A stretch of 64,000 nt of DNA from Novosphingobium sp. RL4 (GTDB lineage Bacteria > Pseudomonadota > Alphaproteobacteria > Sphingomonadales > Sphingomonadaceae). The stretch covers positions 832,001 through 896,000 of the forward strand of contig NZ_CP141944.1 of the NCBI RefSeq assembly GCF_035658495.1, in the 5' to 3' direction. The notes beneath the pieces are model-generated. The model was given only the letters and a program-made list of their open reading frames with translations. It was not told where the DNA came from and did no database searches. Position numbers and translations under genes: made by a program. Positions 7,095 to 16,664 of the stretch are shown in pieces; positions within the stretch are counted from its first letter, which is position 1, and each line of letters begins with the position of its first letter.

Positions 7095-9266
7095 TCAGTT
7101 CGACCGGCTCTCACGCGAATAGTAGTACTGGTAATAGGCCATTTCCTCGCTCAGCACTGCCGAGGAGCGGGTGTCCACTTGCGTGAGAATGATGCCGAAG
7201 ATCCGCGCACCGGCGCGATCGAGTTCGCGGATCGCCGTCTTCACGACCTTGCGCTGTGTGGTCCGCCACCGCACGACCATGAGCGTGAGATCCGCCATCG
7301 TGGCGATGGCGCGGGCTTCGGCGACGGGGATGGCCGGTGCGATGTCGAGCACGACGAAGTCGTATTCCTGCCTGAAGCGGTCGAACATGGCGGCCGTGGC
7401 CTGGGAATGCATGATGTCCGACTGGGCGGTGAGTTCGGTGTTGAGCGGCAGGACATGGGCGCCGGATGCCTCATCGAGCACGATCACATCCTCGATGCGG
7501 GCCTGACCGTTGAGGACTTCGACAAGGCCCGGGCGGTTGCGGAGACCCAGCGCAAGCGTGGTGCCCATGCGGCGCATGTCGCAGTCTACCAAGAGGGTCC
7601 GCCTTCCCGCGAGCGCGGTGGACCGGGCGAGGGCGATGGCCGTGCTGGTCTTGCCTTCTCCCGGTATCGAGGAAGTGACGCCCACGGAACGGGCGAGTTG
7701 TCCCTTGTGTCCGATCTTCAGCGCCGTCCAGATGGCCCGGACGGATTCGGAGAACGGGGATTCCCGGTGTTCGACCACGAAATCGGGAACGCCCAGGGCA
7801 TCATTCCTGCGGAAGTCGGGTTCGTCCATCGTCCCGATATCCGGCAGGCTGCTGACCACTTCGTAGCCGGTGAACTCCTCGGTTTCGGCGCGGGTGCGCA
7901 GGCCGCGCTCGCGCCATTCCAGCGCCATGGCCAGGAGCACCGCCGCGATGATCCCCGCGATCAGGCCCCCCAGCATGTAGACCAGCAGGTCGGGCGAAGA
8001 GGGCCGCACCGGCACCTGAGCCCGGGCGATGACCTGGGCCTTGCTCTTTTCCGTGCCGCGCGTCGCCAGTTCCACCCGGTAGCGATCGAGGAAGGTCTGG
8101 TAGAGCTGGCGCGAACTTTCCGCGACGCGCTCCAGTTCGTTCAGGCGCACCGAAGCGTTGTTGCCCGCCAGCAGCCTGCCCTTGGCGCTGCCGATCGCCG
8201 ACTGGATCGCGCCGACGCGCTGGCTGTCGACGCTGATGTCCGACCTGACGCCGGAACTGGCGCGCGAGACTTCGCGGCTCAGCGCCTGCCGGGCCGTCGT
8301 CAACTGGGCCTGGGTCTTGACGCGGTCCGGGTGGTTGGGGCCGTAGACGGACGATTGTTCCGCCAGCTTGACTTCGAGGCGGGACACGTCGGTTCGCAGG
8401 TCGCGGATCACCGGGCTGCTGTTGACGGCGGTGCCGTTCTCCCCGGCGTTGGCGCTTGCGCGTCCCTGCGAGGCGGCAAGTTCCGCCTTGGCGGAGGCCA
8501 GTTCGGTGTTCAGCGTTGAAAGTTCCTGCTGCGCGATCGTGCTGTCGTTGCTCACGCTCACGAGGTCGGACTTGGCGCGGTAGGCGGCTACGGCGGCCTC
8601 GGCCTTGATGACGTCGCCGCGAAGCTGGTCGAGGCGGGTCCGCAGCATGTTGATGTCCTGGCTGCGGGCGGACTGCTCGCTCTGGACGTTGCCGCTGACA
8701 TAGGCGTCGGCCACGGCATTGGCCACGGAAGCGGCAACCGCCGGATCGCGGGACTTGTAGCCCAGGTTGATCGCATAGGAGAGGCCCTGTCGGCCCACCG
8801 TCAGGTTGGACCTGACGATCGCCGTCGCTGCCGGGATCGAAAGCGGACCTGCGATGTCCGGCGCGCCGGCGGCGATGAAGGCGGGGTTCGTGTTCAGCCG
8901 GGCATTGCGCACCGCGGCGGTCGCCACTTCAGGGGAGAGGAGCACCTGCACTTCGGTATCCACGGTCGGCGAATCGACAGCGGTGTCCTTGTCGGTCTGC
9001 GCCGTCCGCACCAGTTGCTGGTCGTTCCGGTCGAGCGCGAGCACGACGTTCGCGTCGTACTGTTTCACTGCGAGCATGTAGGCCGCCAATGTCGCGGCAA
9101 GGGCGCAGCCGATGACCGCCAGCATGGCCCATTTGTGCCGCCAGGCGAGCATCGCCAGCCAGGACAGGTCGATGAGTTTGGAACCATCGGGACCGGACGT
9201 GGTCGAAGGGGCTGCGTCCACGCCGCGCAGGTTGGAAACGGGGAGCTTTTCGAAAGCTGCGGACAA
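7095..9266 (-). CDS. Wzc-type polysaccharide copolymerase with tyrosine autokinase domain
   Basis: A 723-residue fusion of a Wzz chain-length domain and a BY-kinase, controlling polymerisation and export of EPS through Wza. The N-terminal Wzz part has a membrane helix at about 45-70, a long periplasmic coiled coil (about 190-400) and a second helix near 433-455. The kinase has Walker A in SSIPGEGKTSTA (about 531), Walker A' in LLVDCDMRR (about 558) and Walker B in VVLDIAPA (about 638). It ends in a tyrosine cluster, YYQYYYS, the expected autophosphorylation tail. The start is TTG at 9266, supported by GGAAGG about ten bases upstream. It follows a glycosyltransferase by 36 bp. No Wza lies in this region. 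Confidence 0.92.
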   Translation of the reverse strand: MSAAFEKLPVSNLRGVDAAPSTTSGPDGSKLIDLSWLAMLAWRHKWAMLAVIGCALAATLAAYMLAVKQYDANVVLALDRNDQQLVRTAQTDKDTAVDSPTVDTEVQVLLSPEVATAAVRNARLNTNPAFIAAGAPDIAGPLSIPAATAIVRSNLTVGRQGLSYAINLGYKSRDPAVAASVANAVADAYVSGNVQSEQSARSQDINMLRTRLDQLRGDVIKAEAAVAAYRAKSDLVSVSNDSTIAQQELSTLNTELASAKAELAASQGRASANAGENGTAVNSSPVIRDLRTDVSRLEVKLAEQSSVYGPNHPDRVKTQAQLTTARQALSREVSRASSGVRSDISVDSQRVGAIQSAIGSAKGRLLAGNNASVRLNELERVAESSRQLYQTFLDRYRVELATRGTEKSKAQVIARAQVPVRPSSPDLLVYMLGGLIAGIIAAVLLAMALEWRERGLRTRAETEEFTGYEVVSSLPDIGTMDEPDFRRNDALGVPDFVVEHRESPFSESVRAIWTALKIGHKGQLARSVGVTSSIPGEGKTSTAIALARSTALAGRRTLLVDCDMRRMGTTLALGLRNRPGLVEVLNGQARIEDVIVLDEASGAHVLPLNTELTAQSDIMHSQATAAMFDRFRQEYDFVVLDIAPAIPVAEARAIATMADLTLMVVRWRTTQRKVVKTAIRELDRAGARIFGIILTQVDTRSSAVLSEEMAYYQYYYSRESRSN

Positions 9267-9302
9267 GTCGCTCTACCTTCCGGAGGACGTGGAAATCGAC
9301 TG

Positions 9303-10355
9303 TCATCTTGGGAGTTTTCTGCCCCCTGAATCCATCAGAAACAGGTAGTAATTCGAAATCTCTGCAACCACTCTCTCGGGCGAACGCCGGGCCACGAAAT
9401 GCAGCGGCACTGCCCCTGCCACGGCGGCGGCCGCCTGGGCGGCCTCGGCGATCTGCCGGTGCGACAAAGGCGCGTTGATCGCCGTCACCCGCGGCGGCCC
9501 CAGTTCGTCGAGAAGGCCCGAGAAGGCGGAGATTCCAGACACCATCACCGGCGTGCCGCGCTCGGCTGCCAGGATGGCGAGGCCGCTGTTCTCGCCCCGG
9601 CGATAGGGCAGGAGCAGGATCAGCGTCTCGTTGAGCCGGTCCGCCATCTCCTGGTCGCTGAGCCGGGTAAGCACCCACTCCATTCTCCAGCCGCGCCCGG
9701 AAAGGGCGGCGAGCCGGGCCTCCAGCGCGGCGGCTTCGGCGGGGCTCTCCGGCAGGCCGTGGACCAGATAGCGGCGACTGTCCGGTTCAGCGTTCTCCAG
9801 CGCGGCGAGCATGTCGTCGAGGCCCTTGTAGCCCTTGATGTCGCCGAGGAATGAGACCGTATCGCGGCGCAGGCCGATGGTGGCGGCAGGCGGCGGATAG
9901 GCGCCGGAATAAGTCCAGTGGGGCGCAACCAGAGCCGGAATGCGGGTCAGCACCGGGTGACGGAGCCGGGCCTGCGCGAGGCTGCTCTCCGACATGGCGT
10001 GGATACCGTCGAGCAGGGCCATGAACCGCGCCATCCAGAACCTTTCGAGCCTGGGGCGCAACTGTTCGTGAGAGACGGCATTGTGCATGGTCCAGACGAT
10101 CTTCGCGCCGCGCGCCTTCTGGAGCGCGAGAAACACCGCCCAGGCTGCGATCGTCCGCAAGCTGCGCAGGAGGCCCGGCTGTATGACCTTTTGTGGCCAG
10201 TGCAGGTGCAGGATGTCGCAGGTGCCGGTGAAGCGTTCCTTCCAGCCGGGCGATGAAGGTGAATGGCCCAGTCGGCGAAGCTGTCCGATCAGGATCGCCG
10301 TGTAGGGATTGCTGTGGCGGTTCTCTTCGCCGGGAAAGCACCAGACTCGTGCCAT
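9303..10355 (-). CDS. GT-B glycosyltransferase, EPS region A
   Basis: A 350-residue cytoplasmic or membrane-bound glycosyltransferase of GT-B type. The N-terminal domain has ILHLHWPQK and TMHNAVSHE, a pattern seen in GumI/GumK-like and related bacterial transferases. The C-terminal domain has SFLGDIKGYKGLDDML and the donor-binding region LLPYRRGENSGLAILAAERG, with Glu in the position of the GT4 ExxxxxxxE region. AAGGA lies five bases upstream of the ATG at 10355. It is read in the same direction as the Wzc-like gene, 36 bp upstream of it, so the two are probably one operon. The acceptor and donor cannot be told; the first conserved HWP motif hints at a mannosyl- or glucuronosyltransferase-like group. 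Confidence 0.8.
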   Translation of the reverse strand: MARVWCFPGEENRHSNPYTAILIGQLRRLGHSPSSPGWKERFTGTCDILHLHWPQKVIQPGLLRSLRTIAAWAVFLALQKARGAKIVWTMHNAVSHEQLRPRLERFWMARFMALLDGIHAMSESSLAQARLRHPVLTRIPALVAPHWTYSGAYPPPAATIGLRRDTVSFLGDIKGYKGLDDMLAALENAEPDSRRYLVHGLPESPAEAAALEARLAALSGRGWRMEWVLTRLSDQEMADRLNETLILLLPYRRGENSGLAILAAERGTPVMVSGISAFSGLLDELGPPRVTAINAPLSHRQIAEAAQAAAAVAGAVPLHFVARRSPERVVAEISNYYLFLMDSGGRKLPR

Positions 10356-10512
10356 GAATCCTTCTGGATCGCTGCCATATACCTAATTGCATTGGCTAGT
10401 TTCATGGGCGCCGCTGCACAATTGCGATTAAGTCTTAGGGCATGGCCCGCCCGAACCGCGGCGGCGCCGCGCTCTTGGCGATGATGGGCGACACCAGGAA
10501 GGCAGGGAACCG

Positions 10513-11643
10513 ATGCGCGTGGACAGGGTGGTCTTTCCGTTCACCAATGAGAAGATCGGCGGCAGCCACGTTTCCTCCTTCACGCTCGGCAGGACGCTTC
10601 AGCAGGACTACGGGGTGGAAGTGGTGGTGGCCGCGCCGCGAGACAGCCTGATAGAGCAGGTGGCGCGCGAACGCGGTTTCACCATCTGGCCGCTCGGCGA
10701 ATCCCCGAGCTTCCGGCACGGCCTGGCGACGGAGGCCCGGTTGCTGCCGCGCCGGCTGTCGCTGCTGTCAGGCCAGCCCGAGGGTACGTTCGTGCACTGC
10801 AATGACCTGTCGGCACTCCAGAGCTGGGGACCGGCGGCGCGGCTTCGCGGGATTCCGGTGGTCTACCACAACCGCGCCTTCAACCGTCCGGTGGCCCCGA
10901 ACCTTGCCGTGATCGCCACGGCCCAGCGCATCATCTGCATCTCGCAGGCCGTGGAGCAGCGGCTGCCGCAGTGGCTCAGGAGCCGGTCGGTTCTGATCGA
11001 CAATCCCGTGGAACTGGCCGAGGACGTGGATGGCAAGGCGCTCAGGAATGCCTTCGCTGCTTGTCACAGGGTTGCCGGGGAAGGGCCGCTGATCGGCTTC
11101 ATCGGCAATTTCGCGCACCGCAAGCGGCCGCGCTTCTTCCTGGAGATGGCGCGCGCGGTGCTGATCGAGCTTCCGCAGGCGGCTTTCGTGATCTTCGGCC
11201 GCGAGGTCGATGAAACGCAGCAGGACCTTGAAGATTTCGCGCGGCAGCTCGGAATTGCCGACAGGGTCGTCTTTGCCGGTTTCCGCCTGCCGGTGGAGGA
11301 GAACATCGCCATGCTCGATCTTCTCGCCATCCCCGCCATCGACGAGCCCCTGGGGCGCACGCCGCTGGAGGCGCTGATACTGGGCGTGCCCTATGTGGCC
11401 ACCGACGATGCGGGACTGGGCGAGACCGGCCGCCGTTTCGGCGGCGGGGTGCTCGTGCCGTTGGACGCGGGGCCTGAAGCATTCGCCCGGAGCGTTCGCG
11501 GCGCGCTGGCGGGTTCGGATCCAATCGCCTTCGCCGATGCACGTGGCCGCGCCAGGGAAACCCTGTGCGCGGCCAGCCATGCGAAACGGGTCATGGAAGT
11601 CTACCGCGGCCTGTCTGGCCGGCGGGGATCCGATCAGAAATAG
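10513..11643 (+). CDS. Glycosyltransferase family 4 protein, EPS region A
   Basis: Encodes 376 residues with the GT4 two-domain pattern. An N-terminal glycine loop (IGGSHVSSFTLG) is followed by an acceptor domain with VYHNRAFN, then IGFIGNFAHRKRPRFFLEMA at the start of the donor domain, and EPLGRTPLEALILGVPYVAT, the conserved E-x7-E donor-binding region. The start ATG at 10513 has AAGGCAGGGA upstream. It is divergent from the Wzc/glycosyltransferase operon and shares its 150-bp promoter region. The 3' end overlaps the convergent beta-helix gene by ten bases. Confidence 0.9.
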   Translation: MRVDRVVFPFTNEKIGGSHVSSFTLGRTLQQDYGVEVVVAAPRDSLIEQVARERGFTIWPLGESPSFRHGLATEARLLPRRLSLLSGQPEGTFVHCNDLSALQSWGPAARLRGIPVVYHNRAFNRPVAPNLAVIATAQRIICISQAVEQRLPQWLRSRSVLIDNPVELAEDVDGKALRNAFAACHRVAGEGPLIGFIGNFAHRKRPRFFLEMARAVLIELPQAAFVIFGREVDETQQDLEDFARQLGIADRVVFAGFRLPVEENIAMLDLLAIPAIDEPLGRTPLEALILGVPYVATDDAGLGETGRRFGGGVLVPLDAGPEAFARSVRGALAGSDPIAFADARGRARETLCAASHAKRVMEVYRGLSGRRGSDQK

Positions 11644-12674
11644 ACCCGCTGCCCGACCGTCACGGTGGACCCGGAATAACTGCTGGAACTGTTGAGCACC
11701 TGCCCGGTCTTGGAAACGAGCCTGCCGATCCGCAGGTTCACTACACCATCCTCGGCACGGAAGAGCGGAACCGAAGGATCGCCGGATGCGATGAGCACGT
11801 CGATCGTGATGGTCCGGGTCTTGGTCTTGGTGCCCTTGCCGATGATGCCCACGAAGCGGTTCGTGCCCAGTTCGACCAGGCCGTGGCTCTGGTCGGTCCA
11901 TGCCTTGATGCCCTGGCGGCAACCGGCAAGGTAGACATTGTCCACCCTGACCTTGCCCTTGATGTCCAGACAGGCATCGCTGGCATTCAGGACGCGTCCG
12001 TTGGAGATCGTCCCCGAATAGCCCGCCTCGGTCGAGATGCCGTCGACGTTCTGATAGTAACTACCGGACTTCATGAACAAATTCTGGAAGTCGAAATTGC
12101 TGATCGCAAAGGAGCCGATGTCGTTGGCGTCCTTGCCCTTTAGTGCGATGGCGGCCCATGCATCGTCGCTGTTGATCGACGGGTAGTTCTTGTCGCCGAT
12201 CCACACGAGATCGCGGAACACCGCCTTGCCGATGCCATTGCTGACGTTGACCAGACCGAGGCCGAGCACCGAATCCGCGCGGGCCGCCGTTTCGGAAACC
12301 CGCTGGACCTGGATGTTGGGGACGTTCTCGCCCCGCAGGAGCGGCCCGTAGCGCAGGGATTTGACGTCCTCCATCGCAAAGCCGGTGGCGTTCTTGCCGT
12401 TGACGAGAATCTTGCCGTCAACCGCGCAGACCTTCTTCAGGCTGGCGGAAGTCGGCCCGAGGCGCAGGGTGGTCATGGCCTTGCACGAGGTGCCGGAGGA
12501 GAGTTGCGGCGCGGTGATTGCGGGCATCCTGAAGGCCGTGGCCGTGGAGGATGCCTGGGCGAACATGACCGGAGCGGCGGCAAAAGGGCTGAACCGGGCG
12601 ATCGATTCGCCGATGTCGGAACTGGAAAGACCTGCGAAAAGCAGGGAGAGTGCGACGACCGAAGTTTTTATCAT
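11634..12674 (-). CDS. Secreted right-handed beta-helix protein
   Basis: The ATG at 12674 gives 346 residues with a Sec signal peptide (MIKTSVVALSLLFAGLSSS). A longer opening at 12722 would bury that signal, so it is rejected. The body is a run of short beta-strand coils with Asn/Gly turns (FAISNFDFQNLFMKSGSYYQ; GYSGTISNGRVLNASDACLD; VDNVYLAGCRQGIKAW), the look of a pectate-lyase-fold parallel beta-helix. Proteins of this kind act as polysaccharide lyases, epimerases or adhesins. No catalytic triad was identified. It lies in the EPS region and may trim or modify the polymer in the periplasm. A second, unrelated-length beta-helix protein occurs at 53.7-55.5 kb. Confidence 0.75.
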   Translation of the reverse strand: MIKTSVVALSLLFAGLSSSDIGESIARFSPFAAAPVMFAQASSTATAFRMPAITAPQLSSGTSCKAMTTLRLGPTSASLKKVCAVDGKILVNGKNATGFAMEDVKSLRYGPLLRGENVPNIQVQRVSETAARADSVLGLGLVNVSNGIGKAVFRDLVWIGDKNYPSINSDDAWAAIALKGKDANDIGSFAISNFDFQNLFMKSGSYYQNVDGISTEAGYSGTISNGRVLNASDACLDIKGKVRVDNVYLAGCRQGIKAWTDQSHGLVELGTNRFVGIIGKGTKTKTRTITIDVLIASGDPSVPLFRAEDGVVNLRIGRLVSKTGQVLNSSSSYSGSTVTVGQRVYF

Positions 12675-12815
12675 ATTTTTACTCAATGACTTGGCGATTT
12701 TTTCGGCTCTTTGCGAGCACACGAGAGTATATCTCCGCAGGGATTGCGAAGAACGACGCGCGAAATCTTATCCCGGGCAAGGCGCAGGGCAACGCCGGAA
12801 CCGGCGGTTATCCGG

Positions 12816-14159
12816 TCAAACGGGATGGGGCGCAGCAAGATTTGCGACGGGCCGAGGCGCGGGCCGGGTCATGAGCGAGGCGTGGACAGTAAAACCGCAA
12901 AGCAGGCTGTAGAACAGCAGCCCCTCGATCATCCAGAACGGCATCGTCGCCATGTTCAGCAGGAAGAAGCCGAGATGCGCCATGATGAGGACGAAGCGGG
13001 CCGGCGTGCGCGCGGTCAGCGCCAGCCAGAACATCCACAGCCACAGGAACAGCATCGCCGCGACGCCGAGCAAGCCCAGTTCGTAGAGCGTCGAGATCAG
13101 CGTGTTGTGGGCATAGTAGCGATAGCGCCCCTCCCAGGCATTGGCGCCGTATCCGAACATGTGCTGGCGGGGGGTGCTTTCCTCCCAGGCGGTGACGTAC
13201 TGGCTCCAGAGCAGCAGCCGGCCTGACAGCAGGGCCTGGTCGTCGCGGCTGAATTCGGCGGGCGCCTTGGTGAGGATTTCCGGGTGCGAGGCGATCGTGC
13301 TGATGGCATCGAAACGATCGCCGGCCACGATGGGAAGCACGGGAAGGCAGGCCAGCACCAGCAGCCCGCCAAGGATGGTGGCGACGGGGCGCTGGCTCGG
13401 CCGGACGGCGGAGGTCAGGACCGAGACCAGCAGGCCAAGAGTGATCGGCGCGGCGGTTATGATGGCGGTCCGGTAGTTGGCGGCCGCGATCCCGCCGATG
13501 CAGACGACCGCGATCGCAAGCTTCACCAATCGCCGGAGATCCGGGTTGAGCACGGCCGCGAGAAGCGCGGTGAGCAGGATGATCGAGAAGCTGGCTTCGT
13601 GGTTGTAGCCGCCGATGTAGGACGCCGAACCGTCGCTCTCGGTCGCCTTGGCGATGCCCAGGACGAGGCTGTAGGACTGGAGCAAAAGCGGCAGCAGGAA
13701 GGTGAACAGGACCCGGATCAGCACCTTGCCGGCGCCGTCAGCAACGAAGGCGTCGTAGGCCGCGAGCGCGATGACGGTGAAGTAGGCATATTTCACCAGG
13801 CTTTCCGTGCTGCCGGATGCATCGTCGTTGAAGGTCGCGCTCAGCAGGATCACGAGGAGCAGGGGGGCGATCGCTCCCACTACGATCGGGACCGCGCGGC
13901 TTCGGCGCAATTGCAGGATGCCCAGGCCCACGACCAGCACCGAGACCAGCGCGTTCCAGCTCAGCCCCGCAGGCGATGCGGAGAACGAGAAATGGGGCAG
14001 TGCTGACATGGCGAGGCGAACGGCGCAGGCGATCACCAGGAACTGCGCGGACCTGCCGATCCTGAGGCACAGCAATGCGACCAGGACGCAGTAGAGCATC
14101 ATGGTCGGGACCATCAGGAACTGCGGTATGGGAGGGCTTCCGACGGTCAGCGCCAGCAT
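12816..14159 (-). CDS. O-antigen ligase/polymerase-like (Wzy/WaaL) membrane protein
   Basis: A 447-residue polytopic inner-membrane protein with about 11-12 predicted helices. A large periplasmic loop lies before the motif YAHNTLISTLYELGLLG (about residues 355-371), the hallmark of the Wzy_C/O-antigen ligase family. The loop includes RDDQALLSGRLLLWSQYVTA, another family feature. Such proteins join undecaprenyl-linked repeat units (Wzy) or ligate polymer to lipid A (WaaL). Here the EPS context favours polymerase. GGGAGA lies six bases before the ATG at 14159. It is read together with the two glycosyltransferases upstream of it. Confidence 0.87.
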   Translation of the reverse strand: MLALTVGSPPIPQFLMVPTMMLYCVLVALLCLRIGRSAQFLVIACAVRLAMSALPHFSFSASPAGLSWNALVSVLVVGLGILQLRRSRAVPIVVGAIAPLLLVILLSATFNDDASGSTESLVKYAYFTVIALAAYDAFVADGAGKVLIRVLFTFLLPLLLQSYSLVLGIAKATESDGSASYIGGYNHEASFSIILLTALLAAVLNPDLRRLVKLAIAVVCIGGIAAANYRTAIITAAPITLGLLVSVLTSAVRPSQRPVATILGGLLVLACLPVLPIVAGDRFDAISTIASHPEILTKAPAEFSRDDQALLSGRLLLWSQYVTAWEESTPRQHMFGYGANAWEGRYRYYAHNTLISTLYELGLLGVAAMLFLWLWMFWLALTARTPARFVLIMAHLGFFLLNMATMPFWMIEGLLFYSLLCGFTVHASLMTRPAPRPVANLAAPHPV

Positions 14160-14204
14160 CGAATTCTCCCGGAAGGAAGGGCGGCGCGTGCCAATGCCTT
14201 GCCT

Positions 14205-15335
14205 TCAGCGTGCAGGTTTGAGGGCTGAATCTTGGTGGCTCCTGCTCAGGATTTCACGGTAGCGAACGGCGGTGCGCTGGGCGACTTCGTCCCAGTCCAT
14301 CAGGGCTTCCACGGGCAGTTCGGCGCGGCGCGGACTGTCGCGGCGGGAAAGGCGCGCAGCCAGGACACCGACATCGCCAACCGGAAAGTAGCAATCGGCC
14401 GGAAGGCCAAGGTCGAGGTTCGGCTGGATATCGCTGAGCAGGACCGGGCAGTTGCTGGCCAGCGCCTCTAGCGCGGCGATAGGCAGTCCCTCATGGAAGG
14501 AGGGCAGCACGAAGAGCGAGGCATTGCGGAGCAGGACGCCGAGCTGCGCGCGGGGCACCATGCCGAGGAAGCGGACATTGGCCCCGGCCATCTGGGCCAG
14601 TTTCTGGGCATACCGATCCGATTTCTTCGCGGCTCCGGCAATGACCAGCGTGCGCGGGTCCCCGCTGCGGGCATGCGCTTCGATCAGGTAGTGGATGCCC
14701 TTCTCGGGAACCAGCCGGGCGACGCAGCACAGATAGTTTCCGGGCTGGAGCCCCATTTCGGCCAGCAGGACGTCGTCGGGCTGGGGGCATGGCGGCAGCG
14801 CGCTGACGCCGTTGGGGATGAAATCGACATGTTCGGCCCTGCCCGGATAGCGCTCCTTCATTCGGGCGGTGAGCGAGGGGGATACGCAAACGACCGTATT
14901 GGCGAACTGGACGCCCAGCTTTTCGCCCATCCGCAGCATCCACTTCGCTCCGCGTCCCCACTTCTCGCGCTCGTAGTCGGCACCGTGATGCGTGAGCAGG
15001 ACCTTCAGGCCGAGCAGGCGGGCGAGCGGCGCCAGCAGGCCGGGGCCGACCGCGTGGATATGAATCGCCGTCGCCCCGTGGGTGCGGGCGTAAAGGATGC
15101 TGAACAGCGTGGAGATGATCGCTTCGCTGGAACGGCCGGTGGGGCAATAGAGCGCCTTGAGCGCAACGCCCCGAAAGCTGGTCATCGCCGGATCGACATA
15201 AGGTGCGCGGCAGCAGACCTCGATCTCGGTATCGACCAGCGTGGCGGCGATACGCGGCAACAGTTCCTCGCAGTGAGTCTCGACCCCTCCCATGACGCCG
15301 GGGATCCCGCGCAGGCCGGTGACGCAGATCTTCAT
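14205..15335 (-). CDS. Glycosyltransferase family 4 protein (WsaF/RfaG-like)
   Basis: Encodes 376 residues starting MKICVTGLRGIPGVMGGVE. The GIPGVMGGVETHCEEL opening and LTHHGADYEREKWG are typical of bacterial EPS rhamnosyl/glucosyl GT4 enzymes. The donor domain shows LCCVARLVPEKGIHYLIEA and PSFHEGLPIAALEALASNCP (E-x7-E). The ATG at 15335 overlaps the stop of the upstream glycosyltransferase gene as ATGA, so the two are translationally coupled. A longer in-frame opening to 15680 runs over that gene and is rejected. The 3' end is 45 bp from the polymerase-like gene, suggesting an operon of two transferases and a polymerase. Confidence 0.9.
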   Translation of the reverse strand: MKICVTGLRGIPGVMGGVETHCEELLPRIAATLVDTEIEVCCRAPYVDPAMTSFRGVALKALYCPTGRSSEAIISTLFSILYARTHGATAIHIHAVGPGLLAPLARLLGLKVLLTHHGADYEREKWGRGAKWMLRMGEKLGVQFANTVVCVSPSLTARMKERYPGRAEHVDFIPNGVSALPPCPQPDDVLLAEMGLQPGNYLCCVARLVPEKGIHYLIEAHARSGDPRTLVIAGAAKKSDRYAQKLAQMAGANVRFLGMVPRAQLGVLLRNASLFVLPSFHEGLPIAALEALASNCPVLLSDIQPNLDLGLPADCYFPVGDVGVLAARLSRRDSPRRAELPVEALMDWDEVAQRTAVRYREILSRSHQDSALKPAR

Positions 15336-16483
15336 GTCGCCGCCATCCGGTTCGCGGCGACCGCCTGGATCAGCGATTTCCGGAAATCGCCGACGGCCTG
15401 GTCGAGCGAGAACGATTCCGCGCGTCTGGCCGCCGCTTCGGAAAAGGCGGGGCGATCCTGCGCGATCAGCCGGCCCATGCAGGTCGCCATGGCCTGCGCA
15501 TCGTCCATCGCCACCAGCGCGCCGCCGGAACCGAACACCGCAGGCGCATCGCCAAGCGTGACTTCGAGAATTTCGGCCGGACCCGAGGGGCAGTCCGTCG
15601 CCACTACGGGAAGCGCCAGGGCCATGGCTTCCAGCATGGCATTGGGAAAACCTTCGGCATTGGACGTCAGCAGATAGCATCCGGCGCGGGCCAGCACGGC
15701 ATGGGGATTGGCGAGGAAGCCGGCGAAGCGCACTCTCCTTTCAAGGCCGAGCGAAGCTGCCAGATGCGCGAGTTCCTCCCGCAGCGGGCCCTCGCCCAGC
15801 ACGATCAGGTTGCCGCGTGCGGGTGCCGTGGCCAGGGCCCGGATGGCCATGGCGGTATTCTTGTTGTCCACGAGGCGTCCCATCGTGACGAAATCGTCGC
15901 GCGTGACCTCGATCGCCGGTTCGAGCGCGGCGCGGGCGCGAATGCGGTCCACATCCACGGGGTTGTGGATGACGCGAATCCTGTCGGGCGAAATGGCGAA
16001 GTCGGTTTCCAGCGTCCGGGCGACCCCCTGGGACACGGCGATGACCTGCCGGGCCGCCGGGTAGGTCCTGCGGATCAGCAACCGGCTGACGAGGCCGGAC
16101 AGGCCGTGCTTCAGGTGGGCGGTGGTATTCACCCTTTCGCTGATGACGGTTGCGCCGCCGGTCTGCCGCATCGCCGCCAGCGTCGCGACGTTGGCTCTCG
16201 ACAGGAACGACAGAGCGACGTCGGGCCGGGAGCGGCGCACCAGCCTGCGCATGCCCCGGACGCTGCGCAGCAGGCCGCCCTTCGCATCGAGGCGTTCGAT
16301 CGGTACGTTCTCGGGCAGGAGGTAGGCTTCCTCGGCCTCGTTATCGAGCAGGGCGACGGTTATCGCGAAGTCGCTGCGGGGGCCGCTGAGCTGTTCGACC
16401 AGCGTGGTGAAGACGCGTTCCGCCCCGCCGCCAGCAAGTGAATTGATGACGAAGAGCGCGCGGAGCGGCGGGTCTGGCCTCAT
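15332..16483 (-). CDS. Glycosyltransferase family 4 protein
   Basis: Encodes 383 residues from the ATG at 16483, which has AGAGGAGAA seven bases upstream. An in-frame ATG at 16570 lacks such a site. The glycine loop INSLAGGGAERVFTTL is close to that of PimB/GtfA-like GT4 enzymes. SERVNTTAHL, VSQGVARTLE and HNPVDVDRI follow. The donor region is SNAEGFPNAMLEAMALALPV, with the two conserved glutamates. It is the first gene of the leftward unit that continues into the next glycosyltransferase (ATGA overlap) and the polymerase-like gene. Confidence 0.9.
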   Translation of the reverse strand: MRPDPPLRALFVINSLAGGGAERVFTTLVEQLSGPRSDFAITVALLDNEAEEAYLLPENVPIERLDAKGGLLRSVRGMRRLVRRSRPDVALSFLSRANVATLAAMRQTGGATVISERVNTTAHLKHGLSGLVSRLLIRRTYPAARQVIAVSQGVARTLETDFAISPDRIRVIHNPVDVDRIRARAALEPAIEVTRDDFVTMGRLVDNKNTAMAIRALATAPARGNLIVLGEGPLREELAHLAASLGLERRVRFAGFLANPHAVLARAGCYLLTSNAEGFPNAMLEAMALALPVVATDCPSGPAEILEVTLGDAPAVFGSGGALVAMDDAQAMATCMGRLIAQDRPAFSEAAARRAESFSLDQAVGDFRKSLIQAVAANRMAAT

Positions 16484-16664
16484 GCGTTCTCCTCTGGCGA
16501 CTTGCCGGTGGAGCGTAGCGTTCAGGCCCGCCAAGAGCGATTCACCATAATTGGGCAATCGATGCCTCAATAGGGTGGAGAGGGCGATCCAGATGATTGA
16601 GCAGAAGGGATATCCGGCGGTAGCGATGCGCCGGATGCGTGGCCCAAGCTCTTCAAATGGGGCA

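Noticed and set aside
13284..14006. Long Asp/Arg/Gln-rich plus-strand frame opposite the polymerase-like gene
   Set aside because: It is the antisense shadow of a clear membrane protein gene. Its composition (RDQ-rich) is what GC-rich membrane-protein DNA gives on the other strand.
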